Shown here: positions 1 to 9,708 of the stretch, in pieces
Numbering within the stretch: the stretch's first letter is position 1
How the letters are laid out: each line of letters begins with the position of its first letter
From: G963665085 sp963665085
GTDB lineage: Bacteria; Bacteroidota; Bacteroidia; Bacteroidales; JAAAOM01
Assembly: GCA_963665085.2 (NCBI GenBank)
Contig: CAXXXS010000002.1
Span: forward strand, 620,001-684,000
Direction: 5' to 3'
Length of the DNA stretch: 64,000 bases
Made by a program: the position numbers and the translations under genes
Notes under the pieces: model-generated
The model's input: only the letters and a program-made list of their open reading frames with translations
The model's database searches: none
Told to the model about the DNA's origin: nothing

Positions 1-87
1 ATTGTCAAAATACTTCCCTAAATAGGTTTTCTAAGTTACTGTTTTTTTTTAAATTTCCAATTAATCAAAAAAAAATTAAAAATTGTT

Positions 88-118
88 TTTGCTAATTATA
101 AATAAAAGTTTATACTTG
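88..118 (+). promoter_or_regulatory. Candidate Bacteroidota-type promoter of rho
   Basis: TTTG at 88-91, a 19-base spacer and TATACTTG at 111-118 resemble the Bacteroidota consensus TTTG-N19-TAnnTTTG with one mismatch in the -7 box. The implied leader before the rho start is roughly 95 bases, long enough for control within the leader. This is a match by eye only. Confidence 0.5.
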
Positions 119-221
119 CGGAGTTTTTCCAAAAATCGTTAGGGATAGCATTTCACAAAAGAAATTTATTTTTCAATTAATATATTTTCCGTATAAATTA
201 TATTATTATAACTTCCACAGA

Positions 222-1850
222 ATGTATGATATTTTAGAATTAAACAAAAAGCTTGTTTCAGAATTGCGTGAAATAGCAAAAAGTCTTGATATTAAAAAAG
301 TTGAATCTTTAAAAAAGCAAGACTTAATATACAAGATATTAGATCAACAGGCTATTTCTGCAACTGAGGTAAAAAATCCAGAACCTCAAAAACAGAAAAG
401 AAAAAGAACAGAAAAGAAACAAGCAACAGAGAAAGTGGCTACATCGTCTCCTGAAACTATAGAAAATGAAACAGAAGACAAAACTCCTGAAGTAAAGCTT
501 AAAAAAGTAATCGAGATCAAAAAAGATCCTGAAATCGAAAAAAGCAAACAGCCAAAACAAACAAGAGATAATCGGGACAACCGGGAAAACAGAGACAACC
601 GGGAGAACAGAGATATAAGAGACAATCGGGATAATAGAGAGAAACTGGAAGTTAAAAGGCCTGAAACCAAAAAAGACGAACCAAAAGAAAAACTTAATCA
701 TAACACAGACCATTCGAAAACATTCAATTTTGATGGATTAATAACTAATTCAGGTGTTTTAGAAATAATGCCTGACGGTTATGGTTTCCTTCGTTCAGCG
801 GATTACAATTATCTAAATTCTCCTGATGATATTTATGTTTCACAATCTCAAATTAAACTTTTCGGTTTAAAAACTGGTGACACAGTAAGAGGAGCTATCA
901 GACCTCCGAAAGAAGGAGAAAAATACTTCCCATTAATTAAAGTTCTTGAAATTAATGGACGTAGCCCTGATTATATCCGCGACCGTGTACCTTTTGATTA
1001 CTTAACCCCATTGTTCCCTGATGAAAAATTCACTTTATGCTCGAATGGTATGGGTAGTTTATCAACAAGGGTATTGGATCTATTTGCTCCTATTGGAAAA
1101 GGTCAAAGAGGCTTAATAGTAGCTCAACCTAAAACAGGAAAAACCGTTCTTTTAAAAGATATTGCTAATGCTATCGCAGAGAACCACCCTGATGTATACT
1201 TATTAATCTTGCTTATCGATGAACGACCAGAAGAAGTTACAGATATGGCAAGAAACGTGAATGGAGAGGTTATTTCTTCAACCTTTGATGAGCCTGCGGA
1301 AAGACACGTTCGTGTATCAAATATCGTATTAGAAAAAGCAAAACGTTTGGTCGAATGTGGCCATGATGTTGTTATTTTGTTGGACTCAATTACTCGTTTA
1401 GCCAGAGCCTACAATACTACAGCACCTGCTTCAGGTAAGGTTCTTTCTGGTGGTGTTGACGCAAATGCCCTTCACAAGCCAAAACGTTTCTTTGGTGCTG
1501 CACGTAATATTGAAAATGGTGGCTCATTAACAATTATTGCAACTGCCCTTACAGAAACAGGTTCAAAAATGGACGAAGTTATCTTCGAAGAATTTAAGGG
1601 AACTGGTAACATGGAATTACAATTAGATAGAAAATTATCTAATCGTCGAATCTATCCTTCTGTTGATATTAATTTATCAAGTACAAGGAGAGAAGATTTA
1701 CTTCTTGGTAAAGAACATCTAAATAAGATATGGATACTTCGTAATTATCTTGCCGACATGAATTCGATTGAAGCAATGGAATTCCTTAAAGACAGGATGA
1801 ACAAGACACAATCCAACGAAGAATTCCTTATATCGATGAATGGTAATTAA
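222..1850 (+). CDS. rho: Transcription termination factor Rho with a disordered N-terminal insert
   Basis: Hexameric RNA-dependent ATPase that ends transcription at Rho-dependent sites. Residues 1-40 form the Rho N-terminal helical domain. Residues about 50-165 are a low-complexity, highly charged stretch rich in K, E, R, N and D, with tandem RDNREN-like units around residues 117-145. The RNA-binding cold-shock-like domain follows at about 170-245. The ATPase core has a P-loop (QPKTGKT, about 302-308) and a Walker B region (VVILLDSITRLARAYN, about 383-398). The length of 542 residues against about 420 in E. coli is explained by the insert, which is typical of Bacteroidota Rho. The gene stands alone with its own promoter and terminator. 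Confidence 0.98.
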   Translation: MYDILELNKKLVSELREIAKSLDIKKVESLKKQDLIYKILDQQAISATEVKNPEPQKQKRKRTEKKQATEKVATSSPETIENETEDKTPEVKLKKVIEIKKDPEIEKSKQPKQTRDNRDNRENRDNRENRDIRDNRDNREKLEVKRPETKKDEPKEKLNHNTDHSKTFNFDGLITNSGVLEIMPDGYGFLRSADYNYLNSPDDIYVSQSQIKLFGLKTGDTVRGAIRPPKEGEKYFPLIKVLEINGRSPDYIRDRVPFDYLTPLFPDEKFTLCSNGMGSLSTRVLDLFAPIGKGQRGLIVAQPKTGKTVLLKDIANAIAENHPDVYLLILLIDERPEEVTDMARNVNGEVISSTFDEPAERHVRVSNIVLEKAKRLVECGHDVVILLDSITRLARAYNTTAPASGKVLSGGVDANALHKPKRFFGAARNIENGGSLTIIATALTETGSKMDEVIFEEFKGTGNMELQLDRKLSNRRIYPSVDINLSSTRREDLLLGKEHLNKIWILRNYLADMNSIEAMEFLKDRMNKTQSNEEFLISMNGN

Positions 1851-1857
1851 TAAATTG

Positions 1858-1882
1858 TGCGAGTTTCTACTCGCATTTTTTA
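1858..1882 (+). terminator. Intrinsic terminator after rho
   Basis: TGCGAG (1858-1863), loop TTTCTA, CTCGCA (1870-1875), followed by a run of T. It lies 8 bases after the rho stop codon. Confidence 0.8.
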
Positions 1883-1960
1883 TTTTATGTTTTACAGCAT
1901 AAATCTTATTTGAAATTAAACTGAATTAGATTCTAATCAACTTAAAATAGTTTATTATTT

Positions 1961-1968
1961 TAATTTTG
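1961..1968 (+). promoter_or_regulatory. Candidate -7 box for nifJ
   Basis: TAATTTTG matches TAnnTTTG exactly and sits about 50 bases before the nifJ start. No convincing TTTG -33 box is seen upstream, so confidence is modest. Confidence 0.4.
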
Positions 1969-2018
1969 TAAGAATAGTTTTAAATCAATAAAAAATAATC
2001 ATATTATAATCATTAAAA

Positions 2019-5000
2019 ATGGCAGAAAAAAAGAAATTTATCACATGTGATGGTAATTATGCAACATCGCATATTGCCTATATGTTTAGTGAAGTAGCTG
2101 CGATTTACCCTATTACACCATCATCAACGATGGCTGAATATGTAGACGAATGGGCTGCAAATGGAAGAAAAAACATATTTGGAGAGACTGTTAAAGTAAC
2201 AGAAATGCAATCTGAAGGTGGTGCCGCTGGAGCTGTTCATGGTTCATTACAAGCAGGAGCATTAACTTCCACATACACAGCTTCTCAGGGATTACTATTA
2301 ATGATTCCTAACATGTATAAAATTTCTGGAGAGCTTTTACCTGGCGTATTTCACGTATCAGCGAGGAGTTTAGCAGCTCAGGCTCTTTCAATATTCGGTG
2401 ATCATAGTGACGTAATGAGCACTCGTCAAACTGGTTTTGCTATGTTGGCAACCAGCAGTGTTCAGGAAATTATGGATATTGCAGCTGTTGCCCACTTAAC
2501 AGCTATAAAATCAAGAGTCCCATTTCTTCATTTCTTTGACGGATTCCGTACTTCTCATGAAATTCAAAAAGTAGAAGTTCCTTCAACAGAACAATTCGCT
2601 AGTTTAGTCGATCAAGATGCGTTACAAGCATTCAGGAACAGAGCTCTTAATCCAGAGCATCCTGTTACCAGGGGTACAGCCCAAAACCCTGATATTTATT
2701 TCCAGTCAAGAGAAGCTGCAAATAAATTTTATGATGTTATTCCTGACATGGTCGAGGATTACATGCAAGAGATGAAAAAAATCACAGGCCGTGAATACCA
2801 TCCATTTGTTTATTATGGAGCTCCGGATGCAGAAGATATTATCGTTGCTATGGGGTCTGTTACTGAAACAATTCGTGAGACTGTAGATTATTTAAATGCA
2901 CAAGGAAGAAAAACAGGTGTTATTATTGTACATCTTTACAGACCTTTTTCCGCAAAATATTTCTTCAATGTATTTCCTAAATCTGTTAAAAGAATCTGTG
3001 TCCTAGACAGGACAAAAGAACCAGGTGCTAATGGAGATCCTTTATATCTTGATATTAGAGAACTTTTCTATGGCAAAGAAAATGCCCCATTAATAGTAGG
3101 TGGTCGTTATGGATTAAGTTCAAAAGATACAACTCCTGCTCAAATAGTCTCTGTATTTGACAACTTGGCTATGAAAGAACCTAAAAATCAATTTACAGTA
3201 GGTATTGTTGATGATGTTACTTTCAAATCTCTACCTCTTCAACCAGAAATTAGTATTGCACCAAAAGGAACTTTTGAAGGTAAATTTTACGGAATTGGTT
3301 CTGATGGAACAGTAGGTGCAAATAAAAACTCAATCAAAATTATTGGAGATTCTACAGATAAATATTGCCAGGCATATTTCGCATATGATTCTAAAAAATC
3401 AGGTGGTATAACAACTTCTCACTTACGTTTTGGCAACAAACCAATTCGTGCCCCATACTTGGTTGGCACCCCTGACCTTGTTGCCTGCCATGTTCCTTCA
3501 TATCTAGGTAAGTATGATATGCTTAGAGGGCTAAAAAAAGGAGGCACTTTCCTTTTAAATAGTATTTGGAACGAAGAAGACACAAAAGATCGTCTTCCTG
3601 ATGATATCAAAAAATACCTGGCAGATAACAATATCAAATTCTATATTATCAATGCAACACAAATTGCTAAGGATATCGGACTAGGAAACCGAACAAATAC
3701 CATTATGCAATCAGCTTTCTTCAAAATTTCAGAGGTAATACCTTATGAGGATGCTGTAAATGAAATGCGTAAGTTCATTATAAAAAGTTTTGGAAAAAAA
3801 GGGGAAGAAATTGTTAATATGAACTTTGCTGCTGTAGAGCAAGGTGGAAATGTTCTTCAGGTTGAAGTACCCGCAGAATGGTCTAACATAAAAATTAGCA
3901 CTAAAGAAAATACCAGCAATGCCCCAGATTTCATCAGAAATGTTGTTGAACCTATCAATATGCAGATGGGTGACGACCTTCCAGTGAGTGCATTTCTAGG
4001 AAGAGAAGACGGAACTTTCCCTGCTGGTACAACAAAATACGAAAAACGAGGTATTGCAGTGGATGTACCTGAGTGGGTTGCAGACAACTGTATCCAATGT
4101 AACCAATGTGCTTATGTTTGCCCTCATGCTTGTATCCGTCCATTCTTACTAAATGAAGAAGAGGTTGCAAATGCACCTGAAGGTACTGTTACATTAGCAA
4201 CAAAAGGAAAAGGTTTCGAAGGTTTACAATTCAAAATACAGGTTAGCCCGCTAGATTGTACAGGTTGTAGTAACTGTGCCGACGTTTGTCCTGCAAAAGA
4301 AAAAGCATTAGTAATGAAACCTCTAGAATCTCAAGATGTAGAAATCAGCAGATGGGAGCATTTCATTGAAAATGTTACAAACAAATCAGAATTATTTGAG
4401 ATAGAAAAATCTGTTAAAAACAGTCAGTTTGCTCAGCCTTTATTCGAATTCTCTGGTGCTTGTGCAGGTTGTGGTGAAACTCCTTATGTGAAATTAATTA
4501 CTCAACTTTATGGAGAAAGAATGATTGTTGCGAACGCAACTGGTTGTTCATCAATCTATGGTGGCTCTGCCCCATCTACTCCTTATACGGTTAATGCAAA
4601 AGGGAAAGGCCCTGCTTGGGGTAACTCACTATTTGAAGATAATGCTGAATATGGCCTTGGAATTTCAACAGGTGTTGAAAAATTAAGAGACAGGATTGCA
4701 TTACGTATGCAGACAGCAATTAATGAGAACAACTTATCTGCGGAAGCAAAAGAAGCTTTCGGGGAATGGCTGGAAAGCAAAGACGATGCTCAGAAATCAA
4801 AAGAAGCTTCTGCCAAAGTCCTTCCTCTTTTAGAGGGAAGTGATAATCCATATATAAAAGAAATAGCCGGATTAAAAGATTATCTTGTTAAAAAGTCTGT
4901 TTGGGTATTTGGTGGAGACGGATGGGCTTACGATATTGGATATGGTGGTCTTGATCATGTTCTTGCCTCTGGCGATGATATCAATGTACTTGTAATGGAT

Positions 5001-5555
5001 ACTGAGGTATATTCAAATACAGGTGGTCAATCATCTAAATCTACCCCTGTTGGCGCAGTTGCTAAATTTGCTGCTTCGGGTAAAAAAATCCGTAAAAAAG
5101 ACCTTGGTGCAATGGCTATGACTTACGGTTATGTTTATGTTGCCCAGGTAGCAATGGGAGCTAATCAAAATCAATTCCTAAAAGCTATCCGTGAAGCTGA
5201 GGCATATCCAGGACCATCTCTTGTTATTGCTTATGCCCCATGTATCAACCATGGTTTAAGAAATGGAATGGGAAAAACCCAGTTAGAAGAAAAACGTGCT
5301 GTTGAAGCAGGTTACTGGCACCTTTACAGATTCAACCCACAATTAGAAGAAGAAGGAAAGAATCCTTTCCAATTTGATTCAAAAGAACCTAATTGGGATG
5401 CTTTCCAAGAATTCTTAATGAGCGAAGTAAGATATACTTCTTTGAAAAAGTCTTTCCCAGCTGAAGCAGATGTTTTATTTGCTGCTGCTGAAGAAAATGC
5501 TAAATATCGATATAACAGCTACATGAGAATGGCTGCAATGGATTTTAGCAAATAA
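2019..5555 (+). CDS. nifJ: Pyruvate:ferredoxin (flavodoxin) oxidoreductase, single-chain
   Basis: Converts pyruvate, CoA and oxidised ferredoxin to acetyl-CoA, CO2 and reduced ferredoxin; a central enzyme of anaerobic fermentation. At 1178 residues it is the fused homodimeric type. Two ferredoxin-like [4Fe-4S] motifs are visible, CIQCNQCAYVCPHACIRP at about 691 and CTGCSNCADVCP at about 747. The proximal cluster begins with CAGCGETPY at about 816. The thiamine diphosphate site GDGWAYDIGYGGLDH lies at about 966 and is followed by the NTGGQ motif. It is monocistronic, with a terminator directly after it. Its presence argues for a strict anaerobe. Confidence 0.98.
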   Translation: MAEKKKFITCDGNYATSHIAYMFSEVAAIYPITPSSTMAEYVDEWAANGRKNIFGETVKVTEMQSEGGAAGAVHGSLQAGALTSTYTASQGLLLMIPNMYKISGELLPGVFHVSARSLAAQALSIFGDHSDVMSTRQTGFAMLATSSVQEIMDIAAVAHLTAIKSRVPFLHFFDGFRTSHEIQKVEVPSTEQFASLVDQDALQAFRNRALNPEHPVTRGTAQNPDIYFQSREAANKFYDVIPDMVEDYMQEMKKITGREYHPFVYYGAPDAEDIIVAMGSVTETIRETVDYLNAQGRKTGVIIVHLYRPFSAKYFFNVFPKSVKRICVLDRTKEPGANGDPLYLDIRELFYGKENAPLIVGGRYGLSSKDTTPAQIVSVFDNLAMKEPKNQFTVGIVDDVTFKSLPLQPEISIAPKGTFEGKFYGIGSDGTVGANKNSIKIIGDSTDKYCQAYFAYDSKKSGGITTSHLRFGNKPIRAPYLVGTPDLVACHVPSYLGKYDMLRGLKKGGTFLLNSIWNEEDTKDRLPDDIKKYLADNNIKFYIINATQIAKDIGLGNRTNTIMQSAFFKISEVIPYEDAVNEMRKFIIKSFGKKGEEIVNMNFAAVEQGGNVLQVEVPAEWSNIKISTKENTSNAPDFIRNVVEPINMQMGDDLPVSAFLGREDGTFPAGTTKYEKRGIAVDVPEWVADNCIQCNQCAYVCPHACIRPFLLNEEEVANAPEGTVTLATKGKGFEGLQFKIQVSPLDCTGCSNCADVCPAKEKALVMKPLESQDVEISRWEHFIENVTNKSELFEIEKSVKNSQFAQPLFEFSGACAGCGETPYVKLITQLYGERMIVANATGCSSIYGGSAPSTPYTVNAKGKGPAWGNSLFEDNAEYGLGISTGVEKLRDRIALRMQTAINENNLSAEAKEAFGEWLESKDDAQKSKEASAKVLPLLEGSDNPYIKEIAGLKDYLVKKSVWVFGGDGWAYDIGYGGLDHVLASGDDINVLVMDTEVYSNTGGQSSKSTPVGAVAKFAASGKKIRKKDLGAMAMTYGYVYVAQVAMGANQNQFLKAIREAEAYPGPSLVIAYAPCINHGLRNGMGKTQLEEKRAVEAGYWHLYRFNPQLEEEGKNPFQFDSKEPNWDAFQEFLMSEVRYTSLKKSFPAEADVLFAAAEENAKYRYNSYMRMAAMDFSK

Positions 5556-5574
5556 ATAATAATTAATTAATTTT

Positions 5575-5598
5575 AAGGCGGCTTTATGCCGCCTTTTT
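5575..5598 (+). terminator. Intrinsic terminator after nifJ
   Basis: AAGGCGGC, loop TTTAT, GCCGCCTT with a following T run. The G+C-rich stem is 6-8 bp. Confidence 0.88.
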
Positions 5599-5608
5599 AT
5601 TTTAATCT

Positions 5609-6025
5609 ATGGGACGATTAATGTCAATTGACTTTGGTCAGAAAAGAGTTGGGATAGCAGTAACTGATCCATTACAAATAATAGCTAATGGATTAGACAC
5701 TATACCTAGTGCCAAAATTTGGGATTTCCTTAATGAATATTTAACAAAAGAACAAATCGATTGTTTTATTGTTGGTTATCCAAAGAAATTGAATAACGAA
5801 GATTCGGAATCAATAAAATTTATTGACCCATTTATTAAAAAATTAAAAAAAACATATCCTTCCATAAAGGTTGAACTGTTTGATGAGCGGTTTACATCAA
5901 AAATTGCTTTCCAGACTATGATTGATGGAGGGCTAAAAAAGAAACAAAGACAAAACAAAGCACTGATTGACAAGATAAGTGCAACAATTATTTTACAAAA
6001 TTATCTTGATAGTATTAGGAGGTAG
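5609..6025 (+). CDS. ruvX: RuvX/YqgF family putative Holliday junction resolvase
   Basis: RNase H-fold nuclease of the YqgF family, implicated in 16S rRNA 5-prime processing and Holliday junction resolution. The N-terminal motif MSIDFGQKRVGIAVTD (residues 4-19) carries the first catalytic Asp. DERFTSK (about 91-97) is the conserved second motif. At 138 residues it has normal family length. It is 3 bases upstream of def, so the two genes are probably co-transcribed. Confidence 0.93.
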   Translation: MGRLMSIDFGQKRVGIAVTDPLQIIANGLDTIPSAKIWDFLNEYLTKEQIDCFIVGYPKKLNNEDSESIKFIDPFIKKLKKTYPSIKVELFDERFTSKIAFQTMIDGGLKKKQRQNKALIDKISATIILQNYLDSIRR

Positions 6026-6028
6026 AGA

Positions 6029-6583
6029 ATGGTTTATCCGGTTTATGTATTTGGCTCACCAGTTTTAAGAAAAAAAGCACAAGAAATAGAAGAAGGTGAA
6101 GAAGGACTAGCAGAAATGATTGAAAATTTATTTGAAACAATGTATGCTTCTGATGGTGTTGGTTTAGCTGGCCCGCAAGTTGGCATTTCAAAACGTATCT
6201 TTGTTATTGATGCCTCCCCGATGGAAGAAGATGATGAAACACTAAAAGATTTTAAAAAAGTTTTTATTAATCCTGTTATAATCAACCAGACTGGTGATAA
6301 ATGGCCTTTCAACGAAGGTTGTTTAAGTATCCCTAATATCAGGGAAGATGTTGAGCGTCCTTCAGATATTGAAATTGAATACTATGATGAAAACTTCAAC
6401 TACTATCATGAAAAATTAGATGGAATAAAAGCCCGTATCATTCAGCATGAGTATGATCACCTGGAGGGAGTAATGTTTGTTGACAGAATATCCCCTCTTA
6501 AAAAGAAACTACTAAAAGGTAAACTAGCCTCTATTTCTAAAGGTAAAGTAGATGTTGAGTATAAAATAAAATTTCCTGGATAG
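6029..6583 (+). CDS. def: Peptide deformylase
   Basis: Metalloprotease that removes the formyl group from the initiator methionine of new proteins. All three family motifs are present: GVGLAGPQVG (about 43-52), EGCLSIP (about 95-101, metal Cys) and QHEYDHLEG (about 138-146, two metal His and catalytic Glu). A strong AGGAGG at 6017-6022 precedes the ATG, unusual for Bacteroidota, where SD sequences are often weak. The gene lies 50 bases before the left end of the insertion sequence. Confidence 0.97.
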   Translation: MVYPVYVFGSPVLRKKAQEIEEGEEGLAEMIENLFETMYASDGVGLAGPQVGISKRIFVIDASPMEEDDETLKDFKKVFINPVIINQTGDKWPFNEGCLSIPNIREDVERPSDIEIEYYDENFNYYHEKLDGIKARIIQHEYDHLEGVMFVDRISPLKKKLLKGKLASISKGKVDVEYKIKFPG

Positions 6584-6633
6584 AAATTACGTATTCAGGT
6601 TTCTTCTCTTTGGTATATCTAGTTTTTATAAAC

Positions 6634-8296
6634 CCTTAAATCCGCAGATTAATAATTTGGAATAGAAAAAACTCTTATTTATCATTATTTTCAGGGAAAA
6701 CTACTGCATTTCGAGTATGTTATAAAAGCTTACTGGTATAATTTTATTTTCAAGAAGCAATTTTTGGGTATCTAGCCTTTATTATTGTTATATATATGTA
6801 GGCTACCAATCGTTGTTAGTATACAATCCTGATATACAGATATTTAGTTTTTACACATGAATGCAGTTTTCCCAAGCCTTATTAAAATATTTGTCTGTTA
6901 ATCAAGCAACAATAGGTGATATTGTTTTGTGGAAAACAGCTTCAAAATATGCTGTCGTCCACGTTTTATCCATTTTGAAGGGACCACCATAAACCGGAAT
7001 ATAAACTTCTTTAATCTGAAGTTTGGTTTGATAAAATCTAATTTGGCACTAAGGAAGTTTGTCAGGAAATGAAACATATTTCGGCAAATTGCCATCAATA
7101 TTAAGAATACCGTATTTTCATGAAGAAAAGAGAATGGCATTTTTTTCCATAAAAAGTCATTGTTCATTTCATCGAACAGACGTTCGCTTTCACCCCTATC
7201 GTTGTAGAACAGGATCACTTCCAAATCAGACATCAGCGGTTCATTGGTCATAATAGCCCTGTATTTAAAATCATCGCCGGTAAAAAGGTCTGTTTGTCCA
7301 TCGCTGTTCTTTTCCCTACTGATTACATAGCGGTAAGTTTTTTCTTGGCCAAAGGGGGCGTACCAGATTGATGCTACTTGATATTTCTTAAAGCCTATTT
7401 CTACTTCTTGCCATGTTCCGATTTGTTTTATTTCATCATACAAAGAGGCACAACGTTGCGCCCTGATAAAAAAGTATTGGCTATTGGATTCTATCACGGG
7501 AAGGACTTCTTTGTCGAAAGAGCCACAGTCCATACGGCTGTACTTTGGTTTTATCCCAAATTCTTTTAAAATGCCATATGCATTTTCAAGTGTCTGTTCC
7601 TGTTTGTATTTTACATTGCTGTTCCCGTTTCTGTTTTCAATATAAACCGGGTGGTTCCCTATAGTTGCAATGCCCGGGAAATATCCATCGTCCTTCTTAT
7701 AACTGCGTTTAGAATCGTATTTCCCTGTGGGGATAAACTGGTTGTCGTAATCAAATATATAATTGTCAGTATTGGCAGAAAGTTGTTTTGTCTTGACCAA
7801 CAACTGGACCATAAGCCTATTAAGGTTTAGGTTGATATTGAAGTCGTGCTCAATATTCCCTTTTGATATAAATGTTTCCTTTTCGGTTGACAGTTCTTTT
7901 TGCATACGCAGCAATGTATCTGCAGAACATACCTTAAACTCTTTTACTTGTTCGAGCTCATCGCGTAAGTGTTCTGTGATATCCTCTGCACACCCGCCTC
8001 CACATAAAACAAGTAAAAAATATGAACGGACTAAATCACTATAACTGTATTCTGCTCGTATGCCCCTACTGCCAAGGCTTTCGTCAATAGTTTTATATAG
8101 ATTTGCGTTCTTGATTATTTCATCAGCGAAATTTATTCCGCCAAAAGACTTGATATTTTCTTTAGAATATGTAATTTTCATCAGCTACGATGTTTTGCAC
8201 CTAAATAGGTGAAAACATTTTAATCGGCAATGCTTTGAATGATTTTATTTTTCAAGGCTTGCCGATTTTTAACTATTTTTTGATGCGGATTTAAGG
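6634..8296 (-). mobile_element. Complete IS1380-family insertion sequence (1663 bp)
   Basis: The ends are perfect 13-bp inverted repeats, CCTTAAATCCGCA at 6634-6646 and its reverse complement at 8284-8296. Both are flanked by the same 5-bp target duplication TAAAC (6629-6633 and 8297-8301). The total length is close to that of typical IS1380 elements. One transposase gene lies on the minus strand. The 264 bases between the left end and the transposase stop hold no other gene. The intact duplication indicates simple transposition and probably a recent event. Confidence 0.92.
6898..8181 (-). CDS. IS1380-family transposase
   Basis: DDE transposase of 427 residues with the layout of the IS1380 family. 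Acidic candidates for the active site are in NYIFDYDNQF, in YSRMDCGSFDKEVL, and in NDRGESERLFDEMNNDF (a YREK-like segment with the final Glu). No frameshift or internal stop is seen, so the enzyme appears functional. It fills most of the element whose ends were found at 6634 and 8296. Confidence 0.92.
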   Translation of the reverse strand: MKITYSKENIKSFGGINFADEIIKNANLYKTIDESLGSRGIRAEYSYSDLVRSYFLLVLCGGGCAEDITEHLRDELEQVKEFKVCSADTLLRMQKELSTEKETFISKGNIEHDFNINLNLNRLMVQLLVKTKQLSANTDNYIFDYDNQFIPTGKYDSKRSYKKDDGYFPGIATIGNHPVYIENRNGNSNVKYKQEQTLENAYGILKEFGIKPKYSRMDCGSFDKEVLPVIESNSQYFFIRAQRCASLYDEIKQIGTWQEVEIGFKKYQVASIWYAPFGQEKTYRYVISREKNSDGQTDLFTGDDFKYRAIMTNEPLMSDLEVILFYNDRGESERLFDEMNNDFLWKKMPFSFLHENTVFLILMAICRNMFHFLTNFLSAKLDFIKPNFRLKKFIFRFMVVPSKWIKRGRQHILKLFSTKQYHLLLLD

Positions 8297-8446
8297 TAAA
8301 CTAGGAATGTTGGATATAAAATTTATCTCAACACTACCACATATGGGACACATCTCGGTTTTATCTTGTCCGAAACAGGTATCTATTACATCATAATCGA
8401 GTTCAGACTCCTCTCCCTCCCATTTACATTTTCTACAGCGATACAT
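8291..8446 (-). CDS. Small zinc-ribbon protein, 3-prime end altered by the IS
   Basis: A 51-residue protein with paired cysteines CRKC (residues 4-7) and CPIC (33-36), a rubredoxin/zinc-ribbon knuckle pair likely to bind one metal ion. It follows the second ABC permease gene on the same strand, 70 bases downstream. The IS sits between its last sense codon and its original stop. The current stop TAA (8293-8291) is supplied by the IS end, adding a single Pro. In the uninterrupted sequence the codon after Leu50 would be TAA at 6628-6626. The protein is therefore essentially intact. Function unknown; electron transfer or a structural metal site are both possible. Confidence 0.75.
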   Translation of the reverse strand: MYRCRKCKWEGEESELDYDVIDTCFGQDKTEMCPICGSVEINFISNIPSLP

Positions 8447-8516
8447 AAAATATGTTTTTCATCAAATTAATCATTCATACGAAAAAAAACAAATTCCAAT
8501 TCTATTTCTTTTCGTA

Positions 8517-9635
8517 TTATGCTGTTTTCCTGTATCTCCAGATGGCCAGGCCCAAAGCGATTACCGCATAAACACTCAAAGAAAGAAGTTCCGGCATAAT
8601 ATCAGCAAAACCAGAGCCTTTTAACATTATCATACGTAATCCTTTCATAAAATATTTAAAGGGATTTATAATATTGACGTATTGGGCCCATTGAGGCATG
8701 CTATCTGTTGGTGTAAAAATCCCACTCATTAGAATAAAAACAATCAGAAAAAAATAGATTGAAAACATAACTTGTTGCTGATTGTTAGAGATTGCTGACA
8801 GGAAGAGCCCCAATCCCATGGCTACCAGCATATAAACAAAAGCCAGGGTAAACAGAACAAATAAACTCCCTTCAATAGGTTGATTAAATAATAATTTTCC
8901 GATAGTTAACCCAAAGCCCAACTCAAATAATGCTATGATTAAAAACGGAACCAACTTACCAATTATAAATTGATATTTTTTTATCGGTGTAACATTAATT
9001 TGTTCAATTGTGCCAATTTCTTTTTCGCGAACAATATTCAGAGCTGTTAAAAACATACCAATTATTGTTACCAGCACTACGAGGATACCGGGTAACATGT
9101 AAATTTTATAATTTAACTCTGGGTTATACCAAAACCGGTGGTTAATATTAATAGGCAGGTCAAATTTCATCTGATTAAAATCGTACCACTCTCCTATTAC
9201 GTCTTTATTAAAATCACTCATAATACTTGTAGAATACGCATTAATTAATCCGGCTGCTGTACCGTCTATCGCATCTACTAAAAACTGTACAGATGATTTA
9301 TTCTCCCTCACAAGCGAGCGTTCAAAACCCTCCGGTATTTGCAGCACAACATCGGCCGTATTACTATAGAGTAGATCTTTTGCTTTATCAATGGAGAAGT
9401 AATGTCCTTGTATCTTATAAAACGGAGAAGCTTCAAATTTTGATACCAACTCCCTGGATGTTGAAGACAGATCCTGATCAACAATAACCAGATCAATCTT
9501 TTTCATCTCTAATGTTGCTGCATTAACAAGGACAATCAACTGTATTACAGGAAGAATAAAGATAACAGGTAGCATTGTCCTGTTTCTAAAAACCTGAAGA
9601 AATTCTTTTTGCAAAATATATAATATCGTTCTCAT
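8517..9635 (-). CDS. ABC-2 type transporter permease (efflux), second of two
   Basis: Integral membrane subunit of an ABC exporter, YhhJ/YbhS-like. One N-terminal membrane segment (about residues 22-40) is followed by a large extracytoplasmic domain (about 45-175) and a cluster of five or six membrane helices (about 178-365). A conserved cytoplasmic segment, NIVREKEIGTIEQINVTP, lies at about 200-217. It is separated from its partner permease gene by a 363-base region that includes the 42-bp tandem repeats. It is expected to form a heterodimer with the product of 9999-11108. Confidence 0.92.
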   Translation of the reverse strand: MRTILYILQKEFLQVFRNRTMLPVIFILPVIQLIVLVNAATLEMKKIDLVIVDQDLSSTSRELVSKFEASPFYKIQGHYFSIDKAKDLLYSNTADVVLQIPEGFERSLVRENKSSVQFLVDAIDGTAAGLINAYSTSIMSDFNKDVIGEWYDFNQMKFDLPININHRFWYNPELNYKIYMLPGILVVLVTIIGMFLTALNIVREKEIGTIEQINVTPIKKYQFIIGKLVPFLIIALFELGFGLTIGKLLFNQPIEGSLFVLFTLAFVYMLVAMGLGLFLSAISNNQQQVMFSIYFFLIVFILMSGIFTPTDSMPQWAQYVNIINPFKYFMKGLRMIMLKGSGFADIMPELLSLSVYAVIALGLAIWRYRKTA

Positions 9636-9708
9636 CGTTTTAATTTTAGTTATAAGTTTAAAAGTGATAAGTCATAAGTTAAATACACTTATTACCATTC
9701 TCTTTTCC

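Noticed and set aside
339..713. Two minus-strand ORFs inside rho (339-713 and 386-670)
   Set aside because: They are shadows of the low-complexity Rho insert, which produces long open frames on the opposite strand.
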